Assembly: GCF_900090325.1 (NCBI RefSeq)
Contig: NZ_FMHW01000002.1
Location: forward strand, 5,767,001 to 5,831,000
Direction: 5' to 3'
DNA length: 64,000 bases
Origin: Micromonospora pallida
Lineage (GTDB): Bacteria > Actinomycetota > Actinomycetes > Mycobacteriales > Micromonosporaceae
Shown here: positions 22,819 to 32,650 of the stretch, piece after piece
How positions within the stretch are numbered: position 1 is the first letter of the stretch
How the letters are laid out: each line of letters opens with the position of its first letter
Notes under the pieces: generated by a model
The model's input: only the letters and a program-made list of their open reading frames with translations
The model's database searches: none
What the model was told of the DNA's origin: nothing
Made by a program: the position numbers and the translations under genes

Positions 22819-24158
22819 ACCACGTGGTGGTGGTCGACCTCGGCTACGGCGACGCCGGCAAGGGCACCGTCGTGGACTGGCTCTGCGCGACCCGGCCGGT
22901 GCACACCGTGGTCCGGTTCAACGGGGGCGCGCAGGCGGCGCACAACGTGGTGCTCGCCGACGGCCGGCAGCACACGTTCGCGCAGTTCGGGGCGGGTACG
23001 TTCCGCCCCGGCGTGCGGACCCACCTGTCCCGGCACGTGGTGGTGGACCCGCTGGCGCTGGCCGCCGAAGCCGACCACCTCGCCTCGGTCGGGGTGCCGG
23101 ACGCCCTCGACCGGCTCACCGTCGACGGTGGGGCGTTGCTCGCCACGCCGTACCACCGGGCCGCCAACCGGGCCCGGGAACTCGCCCGGGGTGCCGACCG
23201 GCACGGCTCCTGCGGGCTGGGGGTGGGCGAGACCGTCGCGTACGGGCTCGCCCACCCCGACGACGCGCCCCGGGTGGCCGACTGCCGCGACCCGGAACTG
23301 CTGCGGGACCGGCTGACCCGGCTGCGGGACCGGTTGACCGCCGAACTCGGCCCGTTGGACGCGCCGCCGGTCGAGGACTGCCTGCCCGCGTTCACCGGAT
23401 TCGCCGCCCGGGTGGCGATCGTGGACGGGTCGTACCTGGCCGGGGTGCTGCGGGCGGGCACCTGCGTCTTCGAGGGCGCGCAGGGGGTGCTGCTGGACGA
23501 GTGGCACGGCTTCCACCCGTACACGACGTGGAGCACCACCACCTTCGCCAATGCGGAGGCGCTGCTCGCCGAGGCGGGCCTGGCCGGCACCGCCCAGCGG
23601 CTGGGCGTACTGCGTACCGTGACCACCCGGCACGGGCCGGGCCCGCTGGTCACCGAGGACCGAACGCTGCCGCTGACCGACCCGCGCAACCCGACCAACC
23701 CGTGGCAGGGCCGGTTCCGGTTCGGCCACTTCGACGCGGTCGCCCACCGGTACGCCCTCGAGGTGGCCGGCGGGGTGGACGGGCTGGTCCTCACCCACCT
23801 GGACCTGGCTGACCGGGGGTTGCGGATCTGCCGCCGCTACGACACCGCCGACCGGCTGCCGGTCGGTCCGCCCGGCGACCTGGACCGGCAGGCCGCGCTC
23901 ACCGCCCGGCTGCTGGCCGCCCGACCGGTGTACGACGACGACGCGCCAGCCGACTGGGTGGCGGCGGTCGAGGACGCGTTGGCCGTCCCGGTGGTGCTCA
24001 CCTCGCACGGCCCCACGGCCGAGGACAAGCGGCCGGTGTCCGGGCTGTCCACCGGAGCAAGCCGGGCCGACGGGGCGGCCTGGCCGGCCCCGACCGCCGG
24101 AGGGGAGCGGTCGGGGTCAACCGAGGTAGCCGCGCAGCTCCTCCCGGCTGCGGGGTAG
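22815..24158 (+). CDS. Divergent adenylosuccinate synthetase (PurA) paralog
   Basis: The 447 aa protein keeps the PurA N-terminal architecture: GYGDAGKGTVVDWL with Asp13 (GDEGKGK in true PurA), VVRFNGGAQAAHNVV with His43, and CVFEGAQGVLLDEWHGFHPYTT. The aspartate-binding loop TTTGRxRRxGW is replaced by NPWQGRFRFGHFDA, so the second substrate is probably not aspartate in the usual mode. A canonical purA lies at 30172, so this is not the housekeeping copy. It is the last gene of the Nudix operon, and its 3' end overlaps the convergent HEAT gene by 42 bp. The last ~45 residues are low-complexity. Confidence 0.8.
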   Translation: MNHVVVVDLGYGDAGKGTVVDWLCATRPVHTVVRFNGGAQAAHNVVLADGRQHTFAQFGAGTFRPGVRTHLSRHVVVDPLALAAEADHLASVGVPDALDRLTVDGGALLATPYHRAANRARELARGADRHGSCGLGVGETVAYGLAHPDDAPRVADCRDPELLRDRLTRLRDRLTAELGPLDAPPVEDCLPAFTGFAARVAIVDGSYLAGVLRAGTCVFEGAQGVLLDEWHGFHPYTTWSTTTFANAEALLAEAGLAGTAQRLGVLRTVTTRHGPGPLVTEDRTLPLTDPRNPTNPWQGRFRFGHFDAVAHRYALEVAGGVDGLVLTHLDLADRGLRICRRYDTADRLPVGPPGDLDRQAALTARLLAARPVYDDDAPADWVAAVEDALAVPVVLTSHGPTAEDKRPVSGLSTGASRADGAAWPAPTAGGERSGSTEVAAQLLPAAG

Positions 24159-25388
24159 GCCGTACTCGCCAACCAGCAGGGAGAAGTTCCCGAACAGGCT
24201 GCCGTCGATCGACCACGGCAGCGGCGACCGGGCCAGCATCTCGGCCAGCCGCCGCTGCCGGCCGGTCAGCGCCTCCGGTGGCGTCCCCGCCGGCAGCGGG
24301 CCGTCGGGAAAGGCCAGGCGCAGCGCTTCGGTCGCCACCGTCAGTGCCTCGACGCCGTCGACGGCCGGCAGCCGGTCGAGCAGCGCGGCGTACGTCCGGT
24401 CGGCGTGCCGGGGCCCGACCTGCCGCAACGCCAGCGCGGCGTACCCGGCCAGGTCGCCCTCCAGGAACGGCACCCAGACGTCGTCGGCCGACCGCCGTCG
24501 ACCGCGCGGTGTGGCGGTCGTCCAGCGGAGCAGCTCCTCGACGGTGGCGTCGTCGGCGTCCGGCCCGAGCACCCGGGCCCGGGCGACCGCAGCGGCCCAC
24601 CGGACCACCGGACGCGGATCGGTGAGCAGGGCGGAGTCCGGCGCGGACCCGAGCAGACCGGCGGCCACCAGCGCGGTCGCTGCCACGTCCGCCGCCCGGT
24701 CACCCGCCGCGCTGGCCCTCCCGTCGGCCGCGTCCGCCGCCGGGCCCGCGCTGGTCCGCCCGTCGGCCGCGAGTGCCGTGGTGACGGCCGCGAGCAGCGC
24801 CGGCAAGCTGTCGGCCGCCTCCTCCGGAAACCAGGCGAGGGCGTACGCCCCTCCGATGCGCGGTCCCGGCTCGGGGTGGGTGAGCAGGGCGCGCAACACC
24901 GGCACCCCGGCCCGCGCCGCGTCGTACGCGGCCAGCTCGTAGTAGGCGAAGAGGCGGTTTCGATCGGCCTCGGCCAGCCCGCGCAGGTACTCCGCCTCGG
25001 CGTCGTCGGCCTCGTCGGAGCTGGGCGGCTTGGCGGCGGCCAGCTCCCGCCCGCCCTCCGTCGCCCGGCGGTACTCGGCCACCGGGAAGCCGTCCGGAAG
25101 CCAGCTCTCGTCGTAGCCGATCGCCAGGCAGGTCAGCAGGTGGAGCGCCAGGTCCCGGTCCGGCGTGGCCGGGTCGGCGACCATGGCGAGCAGGAACGGC
25201 ACCGCGTACGCGCTCGCCTCGTACCGGCTGCCCTGGTGGAAGATGTTGCTGTAGAGGTCACCGAAGGCGGCCTCCCGTTCCGTCGGGTCGGCTGAGCACA
25301 GCGCGCGGAGCTGGTCGGGGACGTCCGCAGCCGGCCCGTAGGCGTGGCCGAGCCGCCGCCAGTCGATGTCGTCGATCCGGTCGAGCAC
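24117..25388 (-). CDS. HEAT-repeat protein
   Basis: This 423 aa cytosolic protein is made of helical pairs, for example YEASAYAVPFLLAMV, GVPVLRALLTHPEPGPRIGGAYALAWF and GDLAGYAALALRQVGPRHADRTY, typical of HEAT-like scaffolds. An Ala/Asp-rich low-complexity stretch lies between about residues 210 and 250. GTG 25388 has GAGGATGGGC before it and starts the first helix; the longer frame is less likely. It converges on and overlaps the PurA-like gene by 42 bp, so the two genes could interfere. Partner unknown. Confidence 0.75.
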   Translation of the reverse strand: MLDRIDDIDWRRLGHAYGPAADVPDQLRALCSADPTEREAAFGDLYSNIFHQGSRYEASAYAVPFLLAMVADPATPDRDLALHLLTCLAIGYDESWLPDGFPVAEYRRATEGGRELAAAKPPSSDEADDAEAEYLRGLAEADRNRLFAYYELAAYDAARAGVPVLRALLTHPEPGPRIGGAYALAWFPEEAADSLPALLAAVTTALAADGRTSAGPAADAADGRASAAGDRAADVAATALVAAGLLGSAPDSALLTDPRPVVRWAAAVARARVLGPDADDATVEELLRWTTATPRGRRRSADDVWVPFLEGDLAGYAALALRQVGPRHADRTYAALLDRLPAVDGVEALTVATEALRLAFPDGPLPAGTPPEALTGRQRRLAEMLARSPLPWSIDGSLFGNFSLLVGEYGLPRSREELRGYLG

Positions 25389-25494
25389 CCGCCCATCCTC
25401 GCGCACCCCACCGACCGACCGAGCCGGCCGCGACCCCGGCGATCCGTACGCCGGTACCGGCACGCGAGGCTTCCGCGCGGCTGCTGGCCTGCCC

Positions 25495-26133
25495 TCACTC
25501 TCCGGTCGGGCGCCAGGTCTCGCCGCGCAGCAGTTGGTCCGCGCCCAGCCAGGCGATGTTCATCATCCGGGTGGCGGTCTTCGCCGGGTCGGCCTCCGGG
25601 TGGTCGGCGAGCCAGTCGCCCAGCGACTCGGTCGCGCCGACCAGGGCGTACGCGATCACCTCCAGGTCGGTCTCGCGGACCTCGCGGCCCTGCGCGCGCA
25701 GTGCGTCGTCGAGCATGCCGGCGACCACCTCGACCAGCCGGCTGCGCATGGTGGCCAGTTCCCCGGCGAACGGCTGCTCGCCCCGGGCCTGCCGGTAGAG
25801 CACGATCCAGCCGTCCCGGTGCGCGCCGACGAACCCGAAGAACGCCCGGAGTCCCCGCCAGAGCCGTTCGTCGGCCGGCAGGTCGGGGGCGGCGGCCGCG
25901 GCGATGGCCTCCACCATGCGGGTGCCCTCCCGGTGCAGGCAGGCGACGAAGAGCTCCTCCTTGGTGCCGAGGTACGCGTAGACCATCGGTTTGGAGATGC
26001 CGGCATCCTCGGCGATCTCGTCCATGCTGGCGGCGTGGAACCCCCGGCGGGAGAAGGCACGGACGGCCGCGTCGAGCATCTGCTGCTCACGGACGGCCCG
26101 TGGGAGACGGCGGAACGCGGGTGTGCTGGACAC
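25495..26133 (-). CDS. TetR-family regulator
   Basis: The 212 aa protein has an N-terminal TetR helix-turn-helix (REQQMLDAAVRAFSRRGFHAASMDEIAEDAGISKP in pieces, then YAYLGTKEELF) and an all-helical ligand domain. GTG 26133 gives the normal length, with AAGG just upstream. A 32-bp dyad lies 13 bp before the start, suggesting autoregulation. It is divergent from SCP2 and acyl-CoA dehydrogenase genes and shares its operator arms with the thiolase/FabG promoter, so it probably controls fatty-acid or sterol-type lipid metabolism. Confidence 0.88.
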   Translation of the reverse strand: MSSTPAFRRLPRAVREQQMLDAAVRAFSRRGFHAASMDEIAEDAGISKPMVYAYLGTKEELFVACLHREGTRMVEAIAAAAAPDLPADERLWRGLRAFFGFVGAHRDGWIVLYRQARGEQPFAGELATMRSRLVEVVAGMLDDALRAQGREVRETDLEVIAYALVGATESLGDWLADHPEADPAKTATRMMNIAWLGADQLLRGETWRPTGE

Positions 26134-26145
26134 CTTGCGAGCATA

Positions 26146-26177
26146 CCTACTCGTACGTAAGGTTACGCCAGAGTAGG
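26146..26177. promoter_or_regulatory. Nested 32-bp dyad, candidate TetR operator
   Basis: Outer arms CCTACTC/GAGTAGG and inner arms CGTAA/TTACG share the same centre (26161.5). The site lies in the 120 bp between the TetR gene and the SCP2 gene and covers a possible plus-strand -10 box TAAGGT (26158-26163). The outer arms recur at 17487-17502. Confidence 0.55.
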
Positions 26178-26253
26178 CAAGTCGATCCGTGCGTCCCGGC
26201 CCGACGCGAAACCCGCGCGGTACGGCGGCGACACGACGTCCGGAAGGTTCCCC

Positions 26254-26706
26254 ATGACTGACTTCGATCCGGCCACTTTCTCCTCGTACGGCCCCAAGGA
26301 GTTCGCCAAGCTCGTCAAGTCCACCCCGGACAAGAAGATCGCCGAGGTGATGTCGGGCGAGCTGCGGGGCAAGGTCCTCGACGAGGTGTTCAGCCGGATG
26401 CCGTCGCTGTTCCGGGCCGAGAAGGCCGGTAACACCAACGCGGTGCTGCACTGGAACATCACCGGCGGCCCGGACGGCAGCTCCGACACCTACGAGGTCG
26501 TCATCGAGAACGGCGCCTGCACGGTCAACTCCACCCCGGAGCGGGAGCCGAAGCTGACCCTCACCCTGGGCCCGGTCGAGTTCCTCAAGATCGTCGCGGG
26601 TGCCGCCAACCCGGCGATGATGTTCATGACCGGCAAGCTGAAGGCCAAGGGCGACCTGGGTCTGGCCGCCAACATCCCCAACCTGTTCGACATCCCCAAG
26701 GGCTGA
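26254..26706 (+). CDS. SCP2 sterol-binding-domain protein
   Basis: The 150 aa protein is a single SCP2 domain: NAVLHWNITGGPDG, YEVVIENGACTV, PKLTLTLGPVEFLKIVAGAANP and FMTGKLKAKGDLGLA. SCP2 proteins carry lipids or acyl-CoA through a hydrophobic tunnel. It is divergent from a TetR regulator and one base before a deleted acyl-CoA dehydrogenase gene, which fits lipid handling. GGAAGG lies before ATG 26254. Confidence 0.9.
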   Translation: MTDFDPATFSSYGPKEFAKLVKSTPDKKIAEVMSGELRGKVLDEVFSRMPSLFRAEKAGNTNAVLHWNITGGPDGSSDTYEVVIENGACTVNSTPEREPKLTLTLGPVEFLKIVAGAANPAMMFMTGKLKAKGDLGLAANIPNLFDIPKG

Positions 26707-26707
26707 C

Positions 26708-27061
26708 ATGTCCGAGTTCTCGCTCGACCTGAACGAGGAACAGCGGGATCTCCGCGACTGGGTGCACGGCTTCGCCACCGAGGTCGTGCGCCCGGCCGCA
26801 GCCGAGTGGGCGGCCTGGATGGGCCGTAACGACAAGCCGTTCGCCGCCGGGGAGGGTTCGATGTCCAAGCTCAAGGCGGGCGAGGTGGCCGTCGCGGTCA
26901 CCGAGAAGGCGGTGCAACTGCTCGGCGGGGCCGGCTTCCTCCGTGACCACCCGGTCGAACGCTGGTACCGGGACGCCAAGATCTACACCATCTTCGAGGG
27001 CACGTCGGAGATCCAGCGGCTGGTCATCTCCCGTGCCATCTCCGGCATCCAGGTGCGCTGA
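26708..27061 (+). pseudogene. Internally deleted acyl-CoA dehydrogenase
   Basis: The 117 aa frame joins the N-terminus of an acyl-CoA dehydrogenase (FSLDLNEEQRDLRDWVHGFA) directly to its C-terminus (AVTEKAVQLLGGAGFLRDHP, then KIYTIFEGTSEIQRLVISR). The family is ~380-400 aa, so ~270 residues are missing in frame, between Ala-Glu-Trp at ~36 and Ala-Ala-Trp at ~38. The lost part holds most of the FAD and acyl-CoA site, including the catalytic Glu region. The ATG is 1 bp after the SCP2 stop. It is probably a deletion remnant, although it still encodes a complete open frame. Confidence 0.8.
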
Positions 27062-27245
27062 CACCACGTCCCCGGCCGATCTCTTGCCGGCCCGTCGGCC
27101 ACCGACAAAAGCGCCGCCACAACGCCACCGTCAAGGTCGTGACCAGGGAAGCAGTCGTCATCCCGACGAACCGACGGGCGTCTGCGTCCACAGTGGTATG
27201 TTCGGGCGCTTCCTCCCCGCGTCCGGAATCCGCTCAGGAGCTGCC

Positions 27246-28784
27246 ATGGCAGGTGTGCGTCGTCGTCGTGCCCTCGGCCTGCTCGCCTTCGGCGCGTCCG
27301 CCGCGACGGCCGGAGCGCTCTGGCACACCTCGTCGCCACCGGGTGCCGAGCCGGTAGCCGCAGGTTGGGGGAAGGCGCCGACACCGAAACCGGCCCCCGC
27401 TGGTCCCGCCGGTCCCGCTCCGGTCATCGGGGAAAACGAGGCCACCGGTACCGCCTGGCCGCCCAAGGGCAGCCGGCGGCCGGGCGTCGACGACCGCCAC
27501 CGGCAGATCCAGGGGTACGCCTCAGCGACCAGCGTCGCCCCCGGCCAGGCCATCGACTTCCACATCGCGGTCGACCCGGCCGGACCGTACCGGATCACCA
27601 TCGTCCGACTCGGCTGGTACGGCGGGGCCGGCGCTCGCGAGTTGCTGACCAGCCCCGAGTTGACCGGCGGACCGCAGCCGGTGCCCCTGCCCGAGCCGGA
27701 CGGCGGGGCGCTGATCTGTCGGTGGCCGGTCTCCTGGACGCTACGCGTCCCCGACGACTGGACCTCCGGGCTCTACCAGGCGATCTTCACCTCGGCCGAG
27801 GGCTGGCGCGGGTACGCGCCCTTCGTGGTACGCGACGACCGGCGAGCCGCCGCGCTCTGCGTGGTGCTGCCGTTCACCACGTACCAGGCGTACAACCAGT
27901 GGCCGATGGACGGCACCATCGGGCGGAGCCTCTACTACGGCTACCAGGACGGTGCGCTGAACTACGAGCGGCGCTCCCTGACCGTCTCCTTCGACCGCCC
28001 GTACGCGTACGACGGCCGGCCCAAGCACCTCGACCGCGACCACCACTTCATCCGCTGGGCCGAACGGCAGGGCTACGACGTCGCCTACGCCACCACCGAG
28101 GACCTGCACAGCGGTCGCCTCGACCCGGCTCGGCACCAGGGGATCGTGTTCTGCGGTCACGACGAGTACTGGTCGGAGCCGATGCGGGTCGCAGCGGACC
28201 GCGCGGTGGCGGCCGGAACCAGCCTGGCCTTCTTTGCCGCGAACAGCGTCTACTGGCACATCCGGCTGAACCCCTCCGCCGACGGACGACCCGAACGGCT
28301 GATCACCTGCCACAAGACGGCACCGGACCCGGGGGCGGACACCGCCGGCCCGACGACGTACTGGCGTAAAGTCGCCCACGACGGCAGCCGCGCCGAGCAG
28401 GGGCTGCTCGGCATCCAGTACAACGGCATCGTCACCGACCCGCAGCCGCTGGTGGTCAGCTCGGCCGGACACTGGTTCTGGTCGGGCACCGGACTCGCCG
28501 ACGGCGACCGGATTCCGGGCCTCGTCGGGGGTGAGGCGGACGGCCGGTACTCGGGGCTGCCCCGGCCCACCGGGGTCGCGACGACGCTCGCCGCCTCGCC
28601 GTACCGGACCCGGCAGGGGCAGCAGCGACTCCAGCGGACCCACCTCTACGAGACGCCCCAGGGTGGCCTGGTCTTCGCCGCCGGGACGCTGTTCTGGACG
28701 ATGGCCCTGGACCGCCCCAAACACCGGGACGCCCGCGTCGAGCGGGCCACCGCCAACCTGCTGGACCGCATGATCCGCGACTGA
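27246..28784 (+). CDS. Exported N,N-dimethylformamidase-large-subunit-like protein
   Basis: The 512 aa product begins with a twin-arginine-type signal (VRRRRALGLLAFGASAATAGAL) and a Pro-rich linker. The body resembles the large subunit of N,N-dimethylformamidase: a beta-sandwich (IQGYASATSVAPGQAIDFHI, RITIVRLGWYGGAGARE), then TYQAYNQWPMDG, YDVAYATTEDLH and GIVFCGHDEYWSEPMR, the HDEYW being a conserved active-site region. Substrate is unknown; true DMFase also needs a small subunit, absent here. Start ATG 27246 has CAGGAG upstream. Confidence 0.78.
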   Translation: MAGVRRRRALGLLAFGASAATAGALWHTSSPPGAEPVAAGWGKAPTPKPAPAGPAGPAPVIGENEATGTAWPPKGSRRPGVDDRHRQIQGYASATSVAPGQAIDFHIAVDPAGPYRITIVRLGWYGGAGARELLTSPELTGGPQPVPLPEPDGGALICRWPVSWTLRVPDDWTSGLYQAIFTSAEGWRGYAPFVVRDDRRAAALCVVLPFTTYQAYNQWPMDGTIGRSLYYGYQDGALNYERRSLTVSFDRPYAYDGRPKHLDRDHHFIRWAERQGYDVAYATTEDLHSGRLDPARHQGIVFCGHDEYWSEPMRVAADRAVAAGTSLAFFAANSVYWHIRLNPSADGRPERLITCHKTAPDPGADTAGPTTYWRKVAHDGSRAEQGLLGIQYNGIVTDPQPLVVSSAGHWFWSGTGLADGDRIPGLVGGEADGRYSGLPRPTGVATTLAASPYRTRQGQQRLQRTHLYETPQGGLVFAAGTLFWTMALDRPKHRDARVERATANLLDRMIRD

Positions 28785-28803
28785 CAGCCTGCCCCGGCCC
28801 ACG

Positions 28804-30060
28804 TCAGCCCTTTGGTGGTAGCAGGGGGATGGCGTCGCGTACCGCCGCGTCGGCGATGTCCCGCCGGTGGTGCGAGCCGGGCAACTCCACGTCGTCGACC
28901 AGCGCGTACACGGCATCCCGGGCAGCGGCCAGGTCTACGCCGGTGGCGGTGGCGCAGAGGACCCGGCCCCCGGCGGAGACCAACGTGCCGTCGTCGGCGC
29001 GACGGGTGCCGGCGTGGATGATGCCCGGCCTATCCGCGCCGCTGATCACGTCACCGGTACGCGGCTGGCTGGGGTAGTTCGCCGCAGCCAGCACCACGGT
29101 CACCGCGGCACCGTCGCGCCAGCGCAGTGGCGGGTGCACGGCCAGTGCGCCGGTGGCCGCCGCGTGCAGCAACGCACCGAGCGGCGAATCCAGCAGGGCG
29201 AGCACGACCTGGGTCTCCGGGTCGCCGAACCGGGCGTTGAACTCGATCACCCGGGGACCGGCGGCGGTGATCGCCAGGCCGACATAGAGGAGGCCGGCGA
29301 ACGGGGTGCCCCGGCGGCGCATCTCCGCCAGCGTCGGGTGCACCACCTCCCGCATCACCTGGTCGACCAGGCCGGGCGGCGCCCAGGGCAGTGGGGCGTA
29401 CGCTCCCATGCCGCCGGTGTTCGGGCCGCTGTCGCCGTCGCCGACCCGCTTGAAGTCCTGTGCCGGCAGCAGCGGCACCGCCGCCTCGCCGTCGGTCACC
29501 ACGAAGAGCGACACCTCGGGCCCGGCGAGGTACTCCTCGACCACCACCCGCCCGCACTCGGCGGCGTGGGCCAGCGCGGCGGCCCGGTCGTCGGTGACCA
29601 CCACGCCCTTGCCGGCGGCGAGCCCGTCGTTCTTGACCACGTACGGCGGCCCGAACTCGTCCAGCGCCCGGGCGGTGGACGCCTCGTCGGTGCAGGTGTA
29701 CGCGCGGGCGGTCGGCACCCCGGCCGCGGTCATCACGTCCTTGGCGAACGCCTTCGACCCTTCCAGCCGGGCGGCCTCGGCGGACGGACCGAAGCAGGCC
29801 ACACCCTTGGCCCGGACCGCGTCGGCGACCCCGGCGACCAGGGGAGCCTCCGGCCCGATCACCACCAGGTCGACGTTCTCCTCGACGGCCAGTCCAGCCA
29901 CCGCCGCCGGATCCCCGATGTCGACCTGCCGAAGCTCCGCCACACCCGCGATCCCCGGATTCCCCGGTGCCGCGATCAGCCGCTCGACGGACGGATCAGC
30001 CGCCAGCCCGAGCGCCAGCGCGTGTTCCCGTCCACCCGATCCCACAAGAAGTACCCGCAC
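28804..30060 (-). CDS. purD: Phosphoribosylamine-glycine ligase
   Basis: PurD makes GAR from phosphoribosylamine, glycine and ATP. The 418 aa ATP-grasp protein starts VLLVGSGGREHALALGLA, then APGNPGI, LVVIGPEAPLVAG, FGPSAEAARLEGSKAFAK, YVVKNDGLAAGKGVVV, GPEVSLFVVTDG and RVIEFNARFGDPETQ, all standard. GTG start at 30060. Its last codons contain the 14-mer GGTGGTAGCAGGGG (28814-28827, plus strand) that forms the arm of family B inverted repeats. It lies downstream of purA, with a family A repeat between. Confidence 0.95.
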   Translation of the reverse strand: MRVLLVGSGGREHALALGLAADPSVERLIAAPGNPGIAGVAELRQVDIGDPAAVAGLAVEENVDLVVIGPEAPLVAGVADAVRAKGVACFGPSAEAARLEGSKAFAKDVMTAAGVPTARAYTCTDEASTARALDEFGPPYVVKNDGLAAGKGVVVTDDRAAALAHAAECGRVVVEEYLAGPEVSLFVVTDGEAAVPLLPAQDFKRVGDGDSGPNTGGMGAYAPLPWAPPGLVDQVMREVVHPTLAEMRRRGTPFAGLLYVGLAITAAGPRVIEFNARFGDPETQVVLALLDSPLGALLHAAATGALAVHPPLRWRDGAAVTVVLAAANYPSQPRTGDVISGADRPGIIHAGTRRADDGTLVSAGGRVLCATATGVDLAAARDAVYALVDDVELPGSHHRRDIADAAVRDAIPLLPPKG

Positions 30061-30096
30061 AGGCCCCGATCCTACCGACCGCCACCGGCCGCTCTA

Positions 30097-30158
30097 GTTG
30101 ATCAAGAGGTTCGCGCCAGGATGTGGACGTCCCCGGTGACGCGAACTTCTTGATCAAC
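30097..30158. repeat. Long-armed inverted repeat, family A copy 2 (purA 3' end)
   Basis: GTTGATCAAGAGGTTCGCG and CGCGAACTTCTTGATCAAC pair at 18 of 19 positions around a ~24-nt loop. It begins 13 bp beyond the purA stop and lies 36 bp before the purD start, so it would separate purA and purD transcripts. Confidence 0.85.
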
Positions 30159-30171
30159 GCCGAGAAAGGGC

Positions 30172-32581
<2,410 letters not shown>

Positions 32582-32650
32582 TCGCCCCGTTGAGCACCGG
32601 TTGGGCGACTTTCAGGGCCTATCCTCGGCAGGAGGACAGGGGGAGGAACC

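Noticed and set aside
22815..24158. PurA paralog as a simple recent duplicate of purA
   Set aside because: The two proteins differ at key loops (GDEGKGK, TTTGR) and in general sequence, so the split is old and functional.
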